Assembly: GCA_026391675.1 (NCBI GenBank)
Contig: JAPLDQ010000013.1
Span: 27,369 to 91,368, forward strand
DNA from: Bacteroidota bacterium
Lineage (GTDB): Bacteria > Bacteroidota > Bacteroidia > Bacteroidales > JACABE01
DNA: 64,000 nucleotides
Reading direction: 5' to 3'
The notes beneath the pieces are model-generated. The model was not told the DNA's origin, made no database searches, and saw only the letters and a list, made by a program, of their open reading frames with translations. This document shows positions 54,147 through 62,487 of the stretch, piece by piece; the stretch's first letter is position 1; every line of letters begins with the position of its first letter. Position numbers and translations under genes: made by a program.

Positions 54147-54326
54147 ATGGAAAAACAAAATATTTGCCCATATTGCGGTTCAAAACTTATTGATGAAAAA
54201 AAATGCACTTCAAGCATCTTCTGTTATATGAGAAATGAAGAGGAAAATACAATAATTTCTTCGTCTAACAACCATAATGATTTCGAAAACAAAAATTTGA
54301 ATATCAATAAAAAAGACCAAAATTGA
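54147..54326 (+). CDS. small zinc-ribbon protein, 59 aa
   Basis: A 59-residue ORF beginning MEKQNICPYCGSKLIDEKKC. Cysteines at 7, 10, 20 and 26 could bind one zinc. The first motif resembles the CPNCG of the DUF2130 protein 24 bp upstream, so it may be a coupled partner. The tail is Asn/Lys-rich and probably disordered. The gap 54327-54557 shows nothing else. Confidence 0.5.
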   Translation: MEKQNICPYCGSKLIDEKKCTSSIFCYMRNEEENTIISSSNNHNDFENKNLNINKKDQN

Positions 54327-54557
54327 AATTTTATAAAATGTATGCATCTGCATAAGTTTTTTTTAAATTGAAGATTACATTTGCTTGCACTATAATTTAG
54401 TTTGAATTCCTGATGATTTCCAAATCACGGAATAACTTGCATTTTATTTATCATATTTTCATTCATTAACTGAATTAGTTTTAACCCTATTCAAAACATT
54501 GGTTCCATATATTCAGGTCGAACCTTTTTAGATGGTGAGTATTTTTATATTATTAAT

Positions 54558-55605
54558 GCGAATCAAGAGTTAAAAATTAAGTAAATAAACGCTGCTGCAA
54601 TTTTGCCAAACACATGAACAATGAGACCTTTTGTAGATCTCACTTTGCTTGCTCTTTGAAAGTCTGTTTTTTCAATAAACCAATTAAACAAAGATTCAAT
54701 AGGTTGGCGTATTCTAGATACGGCCGTTGAGAACAAATCATTAGCGGCTTTATCAAATTGTTTTTCTCTCTCTGATTGGTTTTTAATACCTTTCACAGGA
54801 GTTAGCATTACAGCATTTTGATTAGATGCAATTTGTGAGAAAAAATCTTCATTATGATAAATTTTATCTCCAAAAAATGTTCTGTTTTCAATATTACTCC
54901 AAGCTTGTTTAAATACATTCAGATCATTTTCAGAAGCTGGTGTTACTAATAATTGTTCAGGAAAAGGCAAATGGCCTACACGACGGTATGCCAGAGCATG
55001 TAGCTTAACACCGTAATAATACATTCCTTTTGTTGAACAATAGCCCTTATCAGTGAGTTCTGTTGCGACTTTCCCAACTCGCTTTCCAGAACAAGTTATT
55101 ATAGGCAAAGAATCTAGAAGACTTATTTCCGAAGAACAGTCTTTTGGCATAAACTCAGAAAGTAATGGACTAATCAAGTTGGTAAATGCTTCAGATAGTC
55201 TATTAATCCTATAGTTAAATGCTGCATAAGATGGTAATTTAGGAAACCATGAACGTAAATACTCATTCGCGAAACGATGAATTTGTTTGCATTTAAAACG
55301 CTGTTCCTGATGAATTATGTAAAGGTAAATGGTCATTGCTTCTTGGTCTGTAAATTCAGGTTTGTTATTATTACTATATCTTTGACAACAATATTTTAAA
55401 TCTTTTTCAAATTTTTCACATATATAAAAATAAATTTCTATTAATTTGCATTCATTATTGATGGTAATCATATCTTAGATTGTTGGGTGAAATAAACATC
55501 TAAGATACTGATTATCATCATATTATAAAAATATAATTTACATAAGTTACTAACAATCAGTATGTTAATAACTTTTAATTTTATTTATTTCAACCCTTGA
55601 TTCGC
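54558..55605 (-). mobile_element. complete IS982-family insertion sequence (1048 bp)
   Basis: The ends are inverted repeats: GCGAATCAAGAGTTAAAA on the left (from 54558) and GCGAATCAAGGGTTGAAA on the right (reverse complement, ending at 55605), with 2 mismatches in 18. It is flanked by a perfect 9-bp direct repeat ATTATTAAT (54549-54557 and 55606-55614), the target-site duplication. It holds a single intact transposase gene. Intact ends and a perfect duplication indicate a recent insertion. Confidence 0.9.
54563..55471 (-). CDS. IS982-family DDE transposase, 302 aa
   Basis: It has the IS982 layout: an N-terminal helical region (FTDQEAMTIYLYI), catalytic D120 (LLDSLP), GYCSTKGMYYYGVKLHA, D202 (FFGDKIYHN) and E259 (IRQPIESLFNWF), giving a full DDE triad. 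The length is normal for the family. The stop lies 5 bp inside the left end of the element. It is probably active. Confidence 0.92.
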   Translation of the reverse strand: MITINNECKLIEIYFYICEKFEKDLKYCCQRYSNNNKPEFTDQEAMTIYLYIIHQEQRFKCKQIHRFANEYLRSWFPKLPSYAAFNYRINRLSEAFTNLISPLLSEFMPKDCSSEISLLDSLPIITCSGKRVGKVATELTDKGYCSTKGMYYYGVKLHALAYRRVGHLPFPEQLLVTPASENDLNVFKQAWSNIENRTFFGDKIYHNEDFFSQIASNQNAVMLTPVKGIKNQSEREKQFDKAANDLFSTAVSRIRQPIESLFNWFIEKTDFQRASKVRSTKGLIVHVFGKIAAAFIYLIFNS

Positions 55606-55705
55606 ATTATTAATTAATACACCATCAACTTACACTTTTATCAAAAGTATAAGTTGATTTACAATAGCCACATATTCAGACATATATAAAATATAATTTC
55701 AGAAA

Positions 55706-55737
55706 TTTGCACATTAAATTATACTTTTGTATATTTG
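55706..55737 (+). promoter_or_regulatory. promoter of the recombinase gene
   Basis: TTTG (55706-55709), 20 bp, then TATATTTG (55730-55737): a perfect match to the Bacteroidota consensus. The leader to the ATG at 55769 is about 25 nt, so an ATG at 55727 is excluded. Confidence 0.8.
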
Positions 55738-55768
55738 TAAATTAAAGTATAATATAAAATTTACCATT

Positions 55769-56359
55769 ATGAGTTTAAAAGGAACAAATACAGCTTCAAC
55801 ATTTATGGAATGGGATATCTATAAAAGTTTGGTCAATCGTCTTGAACGAGATGGAAATTTTAAATTTTCGCTTCTTATAACAATTGGAGTAAATACTGGG
55901 TTAAGAATATCTGATATTTTGAAACTTAAGAAATCAGATGTATTAAATTCAGATTTTATAGATTTAATTGAAGGGAAAACAGGAAAGCAACGAAAAATAA
56001 AATTAAATGCTGAGTTAAAGGATTCATTAGAAAGAATTATCCCCAAGTACCTTCCAGGTGACGATGATAGTTTGTTATTTATTAACAGATTCGGGACAAA
56101 AGCTATGGACAAAAGTTATGTAAACCTTAAGTTTAAAGAAATCTGTAAGGTATATAAAGTTAAGGTCAATGGAAATCTTAGCACACATAGTTTCAGGAAA
56201 ACACTTGGAAGAAGGGTCGTTGAGGTAAATAACTATTCAAATGAATCAATAATGTTATTAACTGATGTATTTCGTCATTCAAACATGGCAATTACAAAAA
56301 GATATTTGGGTATTAGACAAGATGAAATAAATAATGTCTATGATTCATTATGTTTGTGA
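55769..56359 (+). CDS. short tyrosine recombinase (catalytic domain only), 196 aa
   Basis: All tyrosine-recombinase residues are visible: R46 (NTGLRISDIL), a lysine in GKTGKQRK (about 70-75), H140 and R143 (HSFRKT), H170 (FRHSN) and Y179 (KRYLGI). The usual N-terminal SAM-like core-binding domain is absent; only about 25 residues precede the catalytic fold, against ~100 in XerC/D or IntI. Such short recombinases occur in Bacteroidota. It lies directly upstream of the first boundary repeat of the cassette-like array and on the same strand, so it is the natural candidate for moving the units. Confidence 0.85.
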   Translation: MSLKGTNTASTFMEWDIYKSLVNRLERDGNFKFSLLITIGVNTGLRISDILKLKKSDVLNSDFIDLIEGKTGKQRKIKLNAELKDSLERIIPKYLPGDDDSLLFINRFGTKAMDKSYVNLKFKEICKVYKVKVNGNLSTHSFRKTLGRRVVEVNNYSNESIMLLTDVFRHSNMAITKRYLGIRQDEINNVYDSLCL

Positions 56360-56429
56360 TTTTAATATTATATTTGTTTTCATAATTTTAACTATGTTAG
56401 TGATAATCCTTATTTTTTGTATTCTTTTA

Positions 56430-56498
56430 TTCTAAATTATAGTTGAATATGTTTATATTTAATTTTGTATGGAAACGAAAAAAACACTTTATCGTTAG
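56430..56498 (+). repeat. boundary repeat A of the cassette-like array
   Basis: It lies between the recombinase and the DUF2971 gene. It contains the -7 element TAATTTTG (56460-56467), GGAAACGA, then CACTTTATCGTTAG ending at 56498. ACGA and TCGT are inverted arms with a 13-nt loop. Similarity to repeats B, E and F ends at TCGTTAG; the following bases are unique. It lacks the 3' element of B, F and G. Confidence 0.65.
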
Positions 56499-56522
56499 TG
56501 TTCTGTTTTAAACCTTACGAAA

Positions 56523-57317
56523 ATGACAAAAAAAGTTTATGAGATGCCAAAGATTTTATACAAGTATAGAGATTATAAGAATACTTTTAATCGGAGGACT
56601 TTATTTGAGCTTGAACTATTCTTGGCTACGACTTCTATGTTCAATGATCCTTATGAAGGCTCCATTCCATTCATATATGATCCAATAGACCTGACTCCCG
56701 AAAATATCTTTTTAAAGATGAGACAATTAGCGATTATGGAGCATCCTAACTGGAAAGAAGCCGAAATCCAAAAATATTGCTTTGAAGGACAAAGCAAAAA
56801 TTTACTAAATGATGATAAGCACATTGAACAGTTTAATGAACAAAACAGAAAAGACATTGATAATACTTTTGGAATTTTTTCTATGACAATTCATCCATTA
56901 AATTATCTTATGTGGTCTCATTATGGAAATAGTCATACAGGATTTTGTCTTGGTTTTGACTCAGCAATTCTATATGAAACTGTTGGCGGCAGCCTTGGCC
57001 CTGTTCATTACGACACTGAAGTCCCAAAGTTGAGACTTTTTGGAGATATTTATGATTTTCATCTAAAACAACTTGCCACAAAATCTGAAATTTGGAAATA
57101 TGAGGATGAATACCGAATAGTAAAGAGTAATGCTGCTCGTCAAATAATCACTTATCCTAAAGAAATGATTAAACAAATCTATCTTGGCTTTAAAATGTCT
57201 TTATCTCAAAAATACAAAATAATTGACTTTGCAAAAACAAATAATATTGATTGCCAAATTTTTGAGATTTCGTTGGATAAAACAACTTTCAAATTGAATA
57301 ATTTAAGGATCTATTAA
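56523..57317 (+). CDS. DUF2971-family protein, 264 aa (cassette 1)
   Basis: DUF2971 hallmarks: LYKYRDY near the start, LFLATTSMFNDPYEG, MWSHYGNSHTGFCLGFD in the middle and IWKYEDEYRIVK. The family is widespread in mobile and defence regions; its biochemical activity is unsettled, though a toxin-like role has been suggested. The length is normal. It is the only gene between boundary repeats A and B, and the leader starts inside repeat A. Confidence 0.85.
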   Translation: MTKKVYEMPKILYKYRDYKNTFNRRTLFELELFLATTSMFNDPYEGSIPFIYDPIDLTPENIFLKMRQLAIMEHPNWKEAEIQKYCFEGQSKNLLNDDKHIEQFNEQNRKDIDNTFGIFSMTIHPLNYLMWSHYGNSHTGFCLGFDSAILYETVGGSLGPVHYDTEVPKLRLFGDIYDFHLKQLATKSEIWKYEDEYRIVKSNAARQIITYPKEMIKQIYLGFKMSLSQKYKIIDFAKTNNIDCQIFEISLDKTTFKLNNLRIY

Positions 57318-57321
57318 TGAA

Positions 57322-57517
57322 AACCGAAACATTAATCGAATAGACTACCTTGCAATTAATGAGCTGGCCGTTAGTCCCTCTAAGACAACTCATAGTTTAA
57401 AAATTGTACTTTTATTATACTTCACAACATTTATTCTTAAAATTCTTTTTATCCTAATTTGCAGATGATTATTTTATTACTTTTGTCTGGAAAGGACGAA
57501 TAAAATACTAATTCGTT
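57322..57517 (+). repeat. boundary repeat B
   Basis: It begins just after the DUF2971 stop with the 3' element (CGAATAGACTACCTTGC, then GTTAG...CTAAGACAACTCA), related to repeat F. A TTTTTATCCTAATTTG block, TACTTTTG (57478-57485) and GGACGA...TTCGTT (ACGA/TCGT hairpin, 13-nt loop) follow, ending at 57517. The sequence beyond is unique to the next unit. Confidence 0.65.
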
Positions 57518-57544
57518 GACAGTAATTTAAAGCCCAATGAAACT

Positions 57545-58930
57545 ATGAAAGATTACTTTCGAAATGATATAACTCTAAGTATAAATTTTGAAGGATATAA
57601 AGACTTATTAAATGAACAGTATAGTGAAGTGTTATTAGTTTCAAACTATGATAGTAGTTTAATTTATAATCAAAGGAAACCTGAGTATTTACAATTAACG
57701 ATTTACTATATCCCATCTCAATATTTATTTGAAAAGTTAGAGATTTTAATAGAAAAAAAAATTGATATTTTACATTTAATAAAACCAAAGTTAGAAAAAA
57801 AAAATTGGGAATTTCCAGATATTTTAGATTTCTCAGAAAGCAACTTAATTAGTATTTCTGAAAGCCATTATTGGGAACATAATAAAAAACAAGTTATTTT
57901 AACAATCGATAATTTAAATATCCTTATTAATGGAAGATATTTTGGAGATGGACGTTTCCAATTAACTGAAAATATATTTCAACATATAGAAAAATATATT
58001 CAATATGGTCATTTAGGAAGATTAAATTATGATGATAAATTTATAGAAAACTATAAAAATAGAGAAACAAATTTTGGAATTAGTAGGTTTATTCTTTCTT
58101 TTGAACATTGGTTTAATAATTCTAAGAAATTCAATATAGATATTTCAAGGGATGTATATTTAACAATAACAGATAGTTCAGAAACTCTTACAGATTTAGA
58201 ACTAATAGAATTAGGTAATTCTATTTGTTTATTGATGTCATTTTATTGGCAAAAAACTATTGATTTTTTTAATGCACGAGTACGAATAAACAATAATGAT
58301 AATTATAAAACTCGTGAAGTTTTAAAATATTCAAGTCATTTAGTTGATGAAAACGATGATTCTTTATTGAAAAAACAATTTAATACATTTTATGATTTTA
58401 TTGACCAAATTAACTTTAAACGATTTACTAAAAATCAAAGTTTAATTAAAGAAATAGTCCCACGTATAATAAGATCAAAAAATGTAGATGATATATCTGC
58501 ATTTATGATACTGTATAATATAATTGAAAAAATAAGGAATTACTGTATGTCTGTCCAATTAATGGATAAAAAATTGACCATAAAGGAAGAATTTAGTTTT
58601 ATAAAAGGGAAAAAAGCTACAGATAAATTTATCACTAATAAATTAAAAGAAATAAACGAAATTGTAGAAGAATCAGATAATGCAGAATTTTTAGCAAAAG
58701 TGAATGATAAGGTTAATTTTATAAAAAAAACAGGTCTAATTGACCAATTTGATAGTTTAATAACCTATTTAGAAATAGATGCAAACCTCTATGAAATTAA
58801 TTTTAATAATCTTATCAAAGCAAGAAATAACATTTATCATGGAAAACCCCCAAATGAAAATATAAATTCATATAATAATAAAATGATAGTAATTATCTAT
58901 GATATGATTATAAAAATGATAACTTATTAA
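57545..58930 (+). CDS. HEPN-type protein, ApeA-like, 461 aa (cassette 2)
   Basis: The C terminus has LIKARNNIYHGKP, an R-x4-H motif (R427, H432) at the end of a helical region (about 300-461), which is the active-site motif of HEPN ribonucleases. The N-terminal 250 residues are beta-rich, as in ApeA-like anti-phage proteins with a sensor domain before HEPN. I infer an abortive-infection RNase that cuts RNA when triggered. It is followed after 31 bp by a 65-aa gene without a boundary repeat, so both belong to one unit. Confidence 0.65.
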   Translation: MKDYFRNDITLSINFEGYKDLLNEQYSEVLLVSNYDSSLIYNQRKPEYLQLTIYYIPSQYLFEKLEILIEKKIDILHLIKPKLEKKNWEFPDILDFSESNLISISESHYWEHNKKQVILTIDNLNILINGRYFGDGRFQLTENIFQHIEKYIQYGHLGRLNYDDKFIENYKNRETNFGISRFILSFEHWFNNSKKFNIDISRDVYLTITDSSETLTDLELIELGNSICLLMSFYWQKTIDFFNARVRINNNDNYKTREVLKYSSHLVDENDDSLLKKQFNTFYDFIDQINFKRFTKNQSLIKEIVPRIIRSKNVDDISAFMILYNIIEKIRNYCMSVQLMDKKLTIKEEFSFIKGKKATDKFITNKLKEINEIVEESDNAEFLAKVNDKVNFIKKTGLIDQFDSLITYLEIDANLYEINFNNLIKARNNIYHGKPPNENINSYNNKMIVIIYDMIIKMITY

Positions 58931-58961
58931 AAATTGGAATGAAAATTTAATAAACTACAAA

Positions 58962-59159
58962 ATGAATATAAAAATTGAAATAAAACGTATTACAGGCGAC
59001 AACAATCATGTCGGAAATATTAGTTTAGATGGCAAAAATATTGCAGTTTTCAGTATTAATGACAATGAATTAATGAAATTAAAAGATAATGAAATATTGA
59101 AAGAAGATCAAACTGATAAAGGAATATATCAACATAGTGGTGTATTTAAAAAGCTATAA
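58962..59159 (+). CDS. small hypothetical protein, 65 aa (cassette 2, second gene)
   Basis: A small beta-rich protein (MNIKIEIKRITGDNNHVGNI, then LKDNEILKEDQTDKG). No family is recognised. It is 31 bp after the HEPN gene and may be its regulator or antitoxin; this is inference from position only. Confidence 0.5.
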   Translation: MNIKIEIKRITGDNNHVGNISLDGKNIAVFSINDNELMKLKDNEILKEDQTDKGIYQHSGVFKKL

Positions 59160-59326
59160 AGCCAGCCAATAGTTGAGTGGCCTGACTTGCCCATAATTAG
59201 TTGACCAAGAATTGCTTCTATATCAATCATTGTTTACATAATGTCACTTAATAATATTTTCTAATATTTAATGTTCATAATTATTTTTTTACCTAAGTTA
59301 CTGTAGCTTATATTTTAAAACTTTTG
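59160..59326 (+). repeat. boundary repeat D (divergent)
   Basis: It contains GAGTGGCC near the start, the ACCTAAGTTACTGTAG block and a -7-like AACTTTTG (59319-59326). The terminal ACGA...TCGTT hairpin is missing. It is recognisable mainly by the CCTAAGTT and ACTTTTGT blocks at the same spacing as in E and F. It is either a decayed boundary or one truncated by recombination. Confidence 0.4.
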
Positions 59327-59379
59327 TGGAGATTAAATGTAAAAGAATCTTTTCCAAACGAAATAGAAAAAGACACCGA

Positions 59380-60543
59380 ATGATTGAAAAAGTTGCAAAT
59401 AATAAATTCAATACAGAGAAACTCAATCTCAATCCTCCTGAGAAAGTGAAGGAGAAACTTGACTATTTTCGGACACTTTTTAATAAAACACACGACCTAC
59501 CTTTAGTCCAACTTGAAGAGCTTACTCAAAACATCAAAACATTTTTTAATCTTAAATCAGTTGGGTTCACGGACAATCCACCATCAATATTAGTTCGCAT
59601 TTCAAACAACAATAATATACTTACTTCTCAAGGAAAAGAATTAAGTTATCTAACAGATATTTCTCAATTACTCGCTCCACCTATTAAATATTGCAATTAC
59701 GGACGATGTAATATTAAAGGACAACAAGTTTTATATTGTGCAACTTCTGAAGCGGGTGCATATTGGGAAACAAAACCTAAAAACGGTGACGTTATTACGC
59801 TTTCCCATTATGAATTAAAACCTAATGCCAAGGTTAAATGCAATTTAATCCGAAGAGAAAAGCGAGAAAACACTAAAGATAATTATCCATTAATTGAAAT
59901 TGCGGGTTTACTCGAAGAGTTTTTAATAGATGTTTTCAGTTTAGAAGTTTCGAGAGACAGACCAGTCGACTACCTTTTTAGCTCTTTACTTTCATCTGAA
60001 CAGTTGTTTTACCCAGTGGTATCTTATAAAAATATTGAGGCAATCATTTATCCAAGTGTTCAAAAAAAGAAGAATGGTGAAAATTTTGCCATTCGAAACG
60101 ACCTCATTCTTGAAAGATATAATCTTGTGGGTGTAGAGACAAGGTTTATATTAGATGAATATGAGAATTTAGACCCGACTTCAGATGAAGTAACAACAGA
60201 CCAACTCATTGGCTCTTTTGGGACAACCGCTTTTGATTTTGAAACTGGAAAGATTCTGTATAATGAAGAAGCTGACGAAATTTTTAAATTATTTAGAAAA
60301 CTCCAAACTGGAAAAGGGAAACAAGTTCGATACGAACATCCTAACTTTCCAAAAAACATCCCATTTAATTTAACTCCAACAAATTATCAAAACAAACCAA
60401 AATCTACAATTAAACCGTTGAAATTAGAAAGAAATGATAAGGTCAACGTCGTTTATCAAGATGGAACGAGATTGGATAATGTGAAATACAAAAAGGTATC
60501 AAATGATATCATCAGGGGTAAATGTAAGATTATGAAATATTAA
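59380..60543 (+). CDS. RES-domain-like protein, 387 aa (cassette 3)
   Basis: Residues 108-130 (GRCNIKGQQVLYCATSEAGA, then YWE) carry R109, Y119 and E130 in the pattern of RES-domain toxins, which degrade NAD+. The C-terminal third is lysine-rich and unassigned. I chose the ATG at 59380: a GTG at 59326 would lie on the -7 element and could not be transcribed. No Xre/COG5642-type antitoxin gene is next to it, unlike normal RES modules, so it may be self-limiting or unrelated in activity. Confidence 0.55.
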   Translation: MIEKVANNKFNTEKLNLNPPEKVKEKLDYFRTLFNKTHDLPLVQLEELTQNIKTFFNLKSVGFTDNPPSILVRISNNNNILTSQGKELSYLTDISQLLAPPIKYCNYGRCNIKGQQVLYCATSEAGAYWETKPKNGDVITLSHYELKPNAKVKCNLIRREKRENTKDNYPLIEIAGLLEEFLIDVFSLEVSRDRPVDYLFSSLLSSEQLFYPVVSYKNIEAIIYPSVQKKKNGENFAIRNDLILERYNLVGVETRFILDEYENLDPTSDEVTTDQLIGSFGTTAFDFETGKILYNEEADEIFKLFRKLQTGKGKQVRYEHPNFPKNIPFNLTPTNYQNKPKSTIKPLKLERNDKVNVVYQDGTRLDNVKYKKVSNDIIRGKCKIMKY

Positions 60544-60679
60544 TTGTTGGAATTAATATTATTTTACGACCATTATGTTTAAATTGATTTTAAAACAAGA
60601 GATTATGTTTATTTAAATTATGCATGTTTTAAACCAATTGGTCATATACGAAGTGTATATTTAAATTTCTAATTCAATT

Positions 60680-60761
60680 AATTTTTTATCCTAAGTTGTA
60701 ATCGATAATGTTTTTTATTTACTTTTGTGTGAAAACGATTAATAAAACACTAAATCGTTAG
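60680..60761 (+). repeat. boundary repeat E
   Basis: TTATCCTAAGTTGTAATCG, TACTTTTG (60720-60727), then GAAAACGA...AAATCGTTAG ending at 60761, with ACGA/TCGT arms and a 16-nt loop. The 3' element is not visible in the sequence after the RES-like stop (60544-60680). Confidence 0.65.
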
Positions 60762-60794
60762 CTACAACTCTTAAAAACAGGACTATTTACAAAA

Positions 60795-61388
60795 ATGAAA
60801 AATTCTGGAAAATCTGAAAAACCATTTTATTTGCGAGCCTGGACGATTTGTTTAGGTTTTTTGACAGTTATCGGAATATTATCAGGTATATTAACGAATG
60901 GATTTCAAGTAAAGGAATATTTTAAATCTCCTTCTAAATTTAAAAATAGTCCAGTAATTGATATTCGAATTGCCTCCATCGATTACGATTTAAGTGATGG
61001 AGGAAATTATGAAACAGGTAAAATCGCTTTTACAATTCAAACGTCAAAAGGTTCTTACCAATTACTTGACAGTATGAAGTTTGAAAAATTAATTGTAATT
61101 AAACCTGACTTTTTTATTGATGAAGGCAAAAAAGCAAAATCAATCTTGACTAAATTTACACTGGATAATATGATTTTAGATAGCAGAATCCCAGAGGAAA
61201 TAGGGTTTTTGGAATTTAATAATGATTTTATTTTAAAAGGAGACAAGGTAGCAGAATTAGCAATCACTAAACATAAAGAAACTATTGGTATAGTAGTTTT
61301 CAGTATACCTTACATATTTGAAAATGAAATCTATATTTTGAAAAAAAATATTCCTCTAAAAGTTTACTACGATGATAAAAAGCGGTAA
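60795..61388 (+). CDS. single-pass membrane protein, 197 aa (cassette 4)
   Basis: One N-terminal membrane segment (about 14-34: AWTICLGFLTVIGILSGIL) is followed by a beta-rich domain of about 150 residues (IDIRIASIDYDL and onward) that would lie outside the cytoplasm or at the membrane. No family is recognised. It is the only gene between repeats E and F. Confidence 0.6.
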   Translation: MKNSGKSEKPFYLRAWTICLGFLTVIGILSGILTNGFQVKEYFKSPSKFKNSPVIDIRIASIDYDLSDGGNYETGKIAFTIQTSKGSYQLLDSMKFEKLIVIKPDFFIDEGKKAKSILTKFTLDNMILDSRIPEEIGFLEFNNDFILKGDKVAELAITKHKETIGIVVFSIPYIFENEIYILKKNIPLKVYYDDKKR

Positions 61389-61580
61389 CTAAACCGAGTA
61401 GACTGCCTTATCAGAAAATAGAAGAGTTAGAGGGCATCTAAAACCACTCAATATTTAGATATGGAATTAATATGATATTTTCAATCTTTTCTTAATCCTA
61501 ATTGATTTCTTATCTTAAGTGACTATTGATTATGTATTTTATTTACTTTTGTAAGGAAACGAGGAATAAATACTAAATCG
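61385..61580 (+). repeat. boundary repeat F
   Basis: It starts at the stop of the 197-aa membrane gene with CGAGTAGACTGCCTT and a hairpin GTTAGAGGGCATCTAAAAC (3' element as in B and G). TTATCTTAAGTG, TACTTTTG (61544-61551) and GGAAACGA...AAATCG (15-nt loop between ACGA and TCGT) follow, ending at about 61580. The following TATGTGTTAGC is unique. Confidence 0.65.
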
Positions 61581-61603
61581 TATGTGTTAGCATAAAAAAA
61601 GAA

Positions 61604-61678
61604 ATGAGATTTTCAACACGAAATCATGACGGGAAATATAGTGTAAAGAATAACGACAAAAGACCGCGAAAATTTTAA
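61604..61678 (+). other. possible 24-codon leader ORF
   Basis: A short ORF (MRFSTRNHDG, then basic to KRPRKF) in the leader between repeat F and the nuclease gene. It ends 18 bp before the start at 61697. It could be a leader peptide, but there is no independent support. Confidence 0.2.
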
Positions 61679-61696
61679 ACATAAAACTCAAAAAAA

Positions 61697-62290
61697 ATGG
61701 AAAAAAATGAACTTTTATTTATGATGGACGATAGTGATTCTGATAATAAGGAATCAATTATTGATTATATGCTTTCATGGACATTAAGAATGTCAGCTGT
61801 ATCAGATGATGGTTATGAAAATACTGTTCAAAATTATTGTAAAAAAATACTTTCTAAAATTATTTTTGGCCATATTGACTATATTGACGAAAACTTTAAA
61901 ACAATAGAAAGTGTGAAAATATGGAGACAATGGCAACGAATAGATTTACTCGCAGAAATTGTATTTATTGATAAAAATGATAGAAAATCGAAACATGCTT
62001 TATTAATTGAAAACAAGGCATATTCGAGTATTCGTGGTGACCAATTAATCAGATATAAACAAATATTCGAGAATGAATATAAAGATAAAGGATTTGAAAA
62101 ACTTCATTATATGTATTTCACAATAAAAGAAAGGTATCAAATAGTTGATGACGAAATACTTTGTAATGAAGCTGGATATTTAGCTTATCCAATGGATGAA
62201 ATAAGAACCTGGTTATGGCCAAAAACTGAAGATTTAAAACCAACAGGAAATGAGATTTTTGATGAATTCTGGATTAAAAATTGGGGTTGA
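61697..62290 (+). CDS. PD-(D/E)XK nuclease-superfamily protein, 197 aa (cassette 5)
   Basis: The core RIDLLAEI (D83) and LLIENKAYSSIRGDQLIRYK (E105, K107, then a helix with Q-x-x-R-Y) fits the PD-(D/E)XK_4 type of nuclease. The short length means a single domain. Members are common in defence islands and as integron cassettes. Cleavage specificity is unknown. It is the only gene between repeats F and G. Confidence 0.75.
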   Translation: MEKNELLFMMDDSDSDNKESIIDYMLSWTLRMSAVSDDGYENTVQNYCKKILSKIIFGHIDYIDENFKTIESVKIWRQWQRIDLLAEIVFIDKNDRKSKHALLIENKAYSSIRGDQLIRYKQIFENEYKDKGFEKLHYMYFTIKERYQIVDDEILCNEAGYLAYPMDEIRTWLWPKTEDLKPTGNEIFDEFWIKNWG

Positions 62291-62349
62291 TTTGAAAACA
62301 CCTAACATTAATTTATTGACGTAAAAGTCGTAACACCAAAAAAAAATCA

Positions 62350-62475
62350 GAGAAGACTTCATTGCCAGGAATTAAAAGAAAGGGTGGGCATCTACCCCTT
62401 CACTATTTAAATATAACATTTTCACGATAATTACTGATACTTCCTCTAACCTAATTAATATTGTCCTAATTTGTA
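62350..62475 (+). repeat. terminal boundary repeat G
   Basis: GGGTGGGCATCTACCCC, then TCACTATTTAAATAT is the 3' element of F (GGGCATCTAAAACC, then ACTCAATATTTA). TTGTCCTAATTTG (62461-62473) matches the CCTAATTTG block of B. The promoter and terminal hairpin are replaced by the terminator at 62488, so this looks like the end of the array. Confidence 0.55.
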
Positions 62476-62487
62476 TTTATTATGTAT

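Noticed and set aside
56430..61580. Classical integron attC sites
   Set aside because: The boundaries do not show the full RYYYAAC...GTTRRRY pair, and the recombinase is too short and in the same orientation as the units. A single ACCTAAC at 62300-62306 is probably chance.
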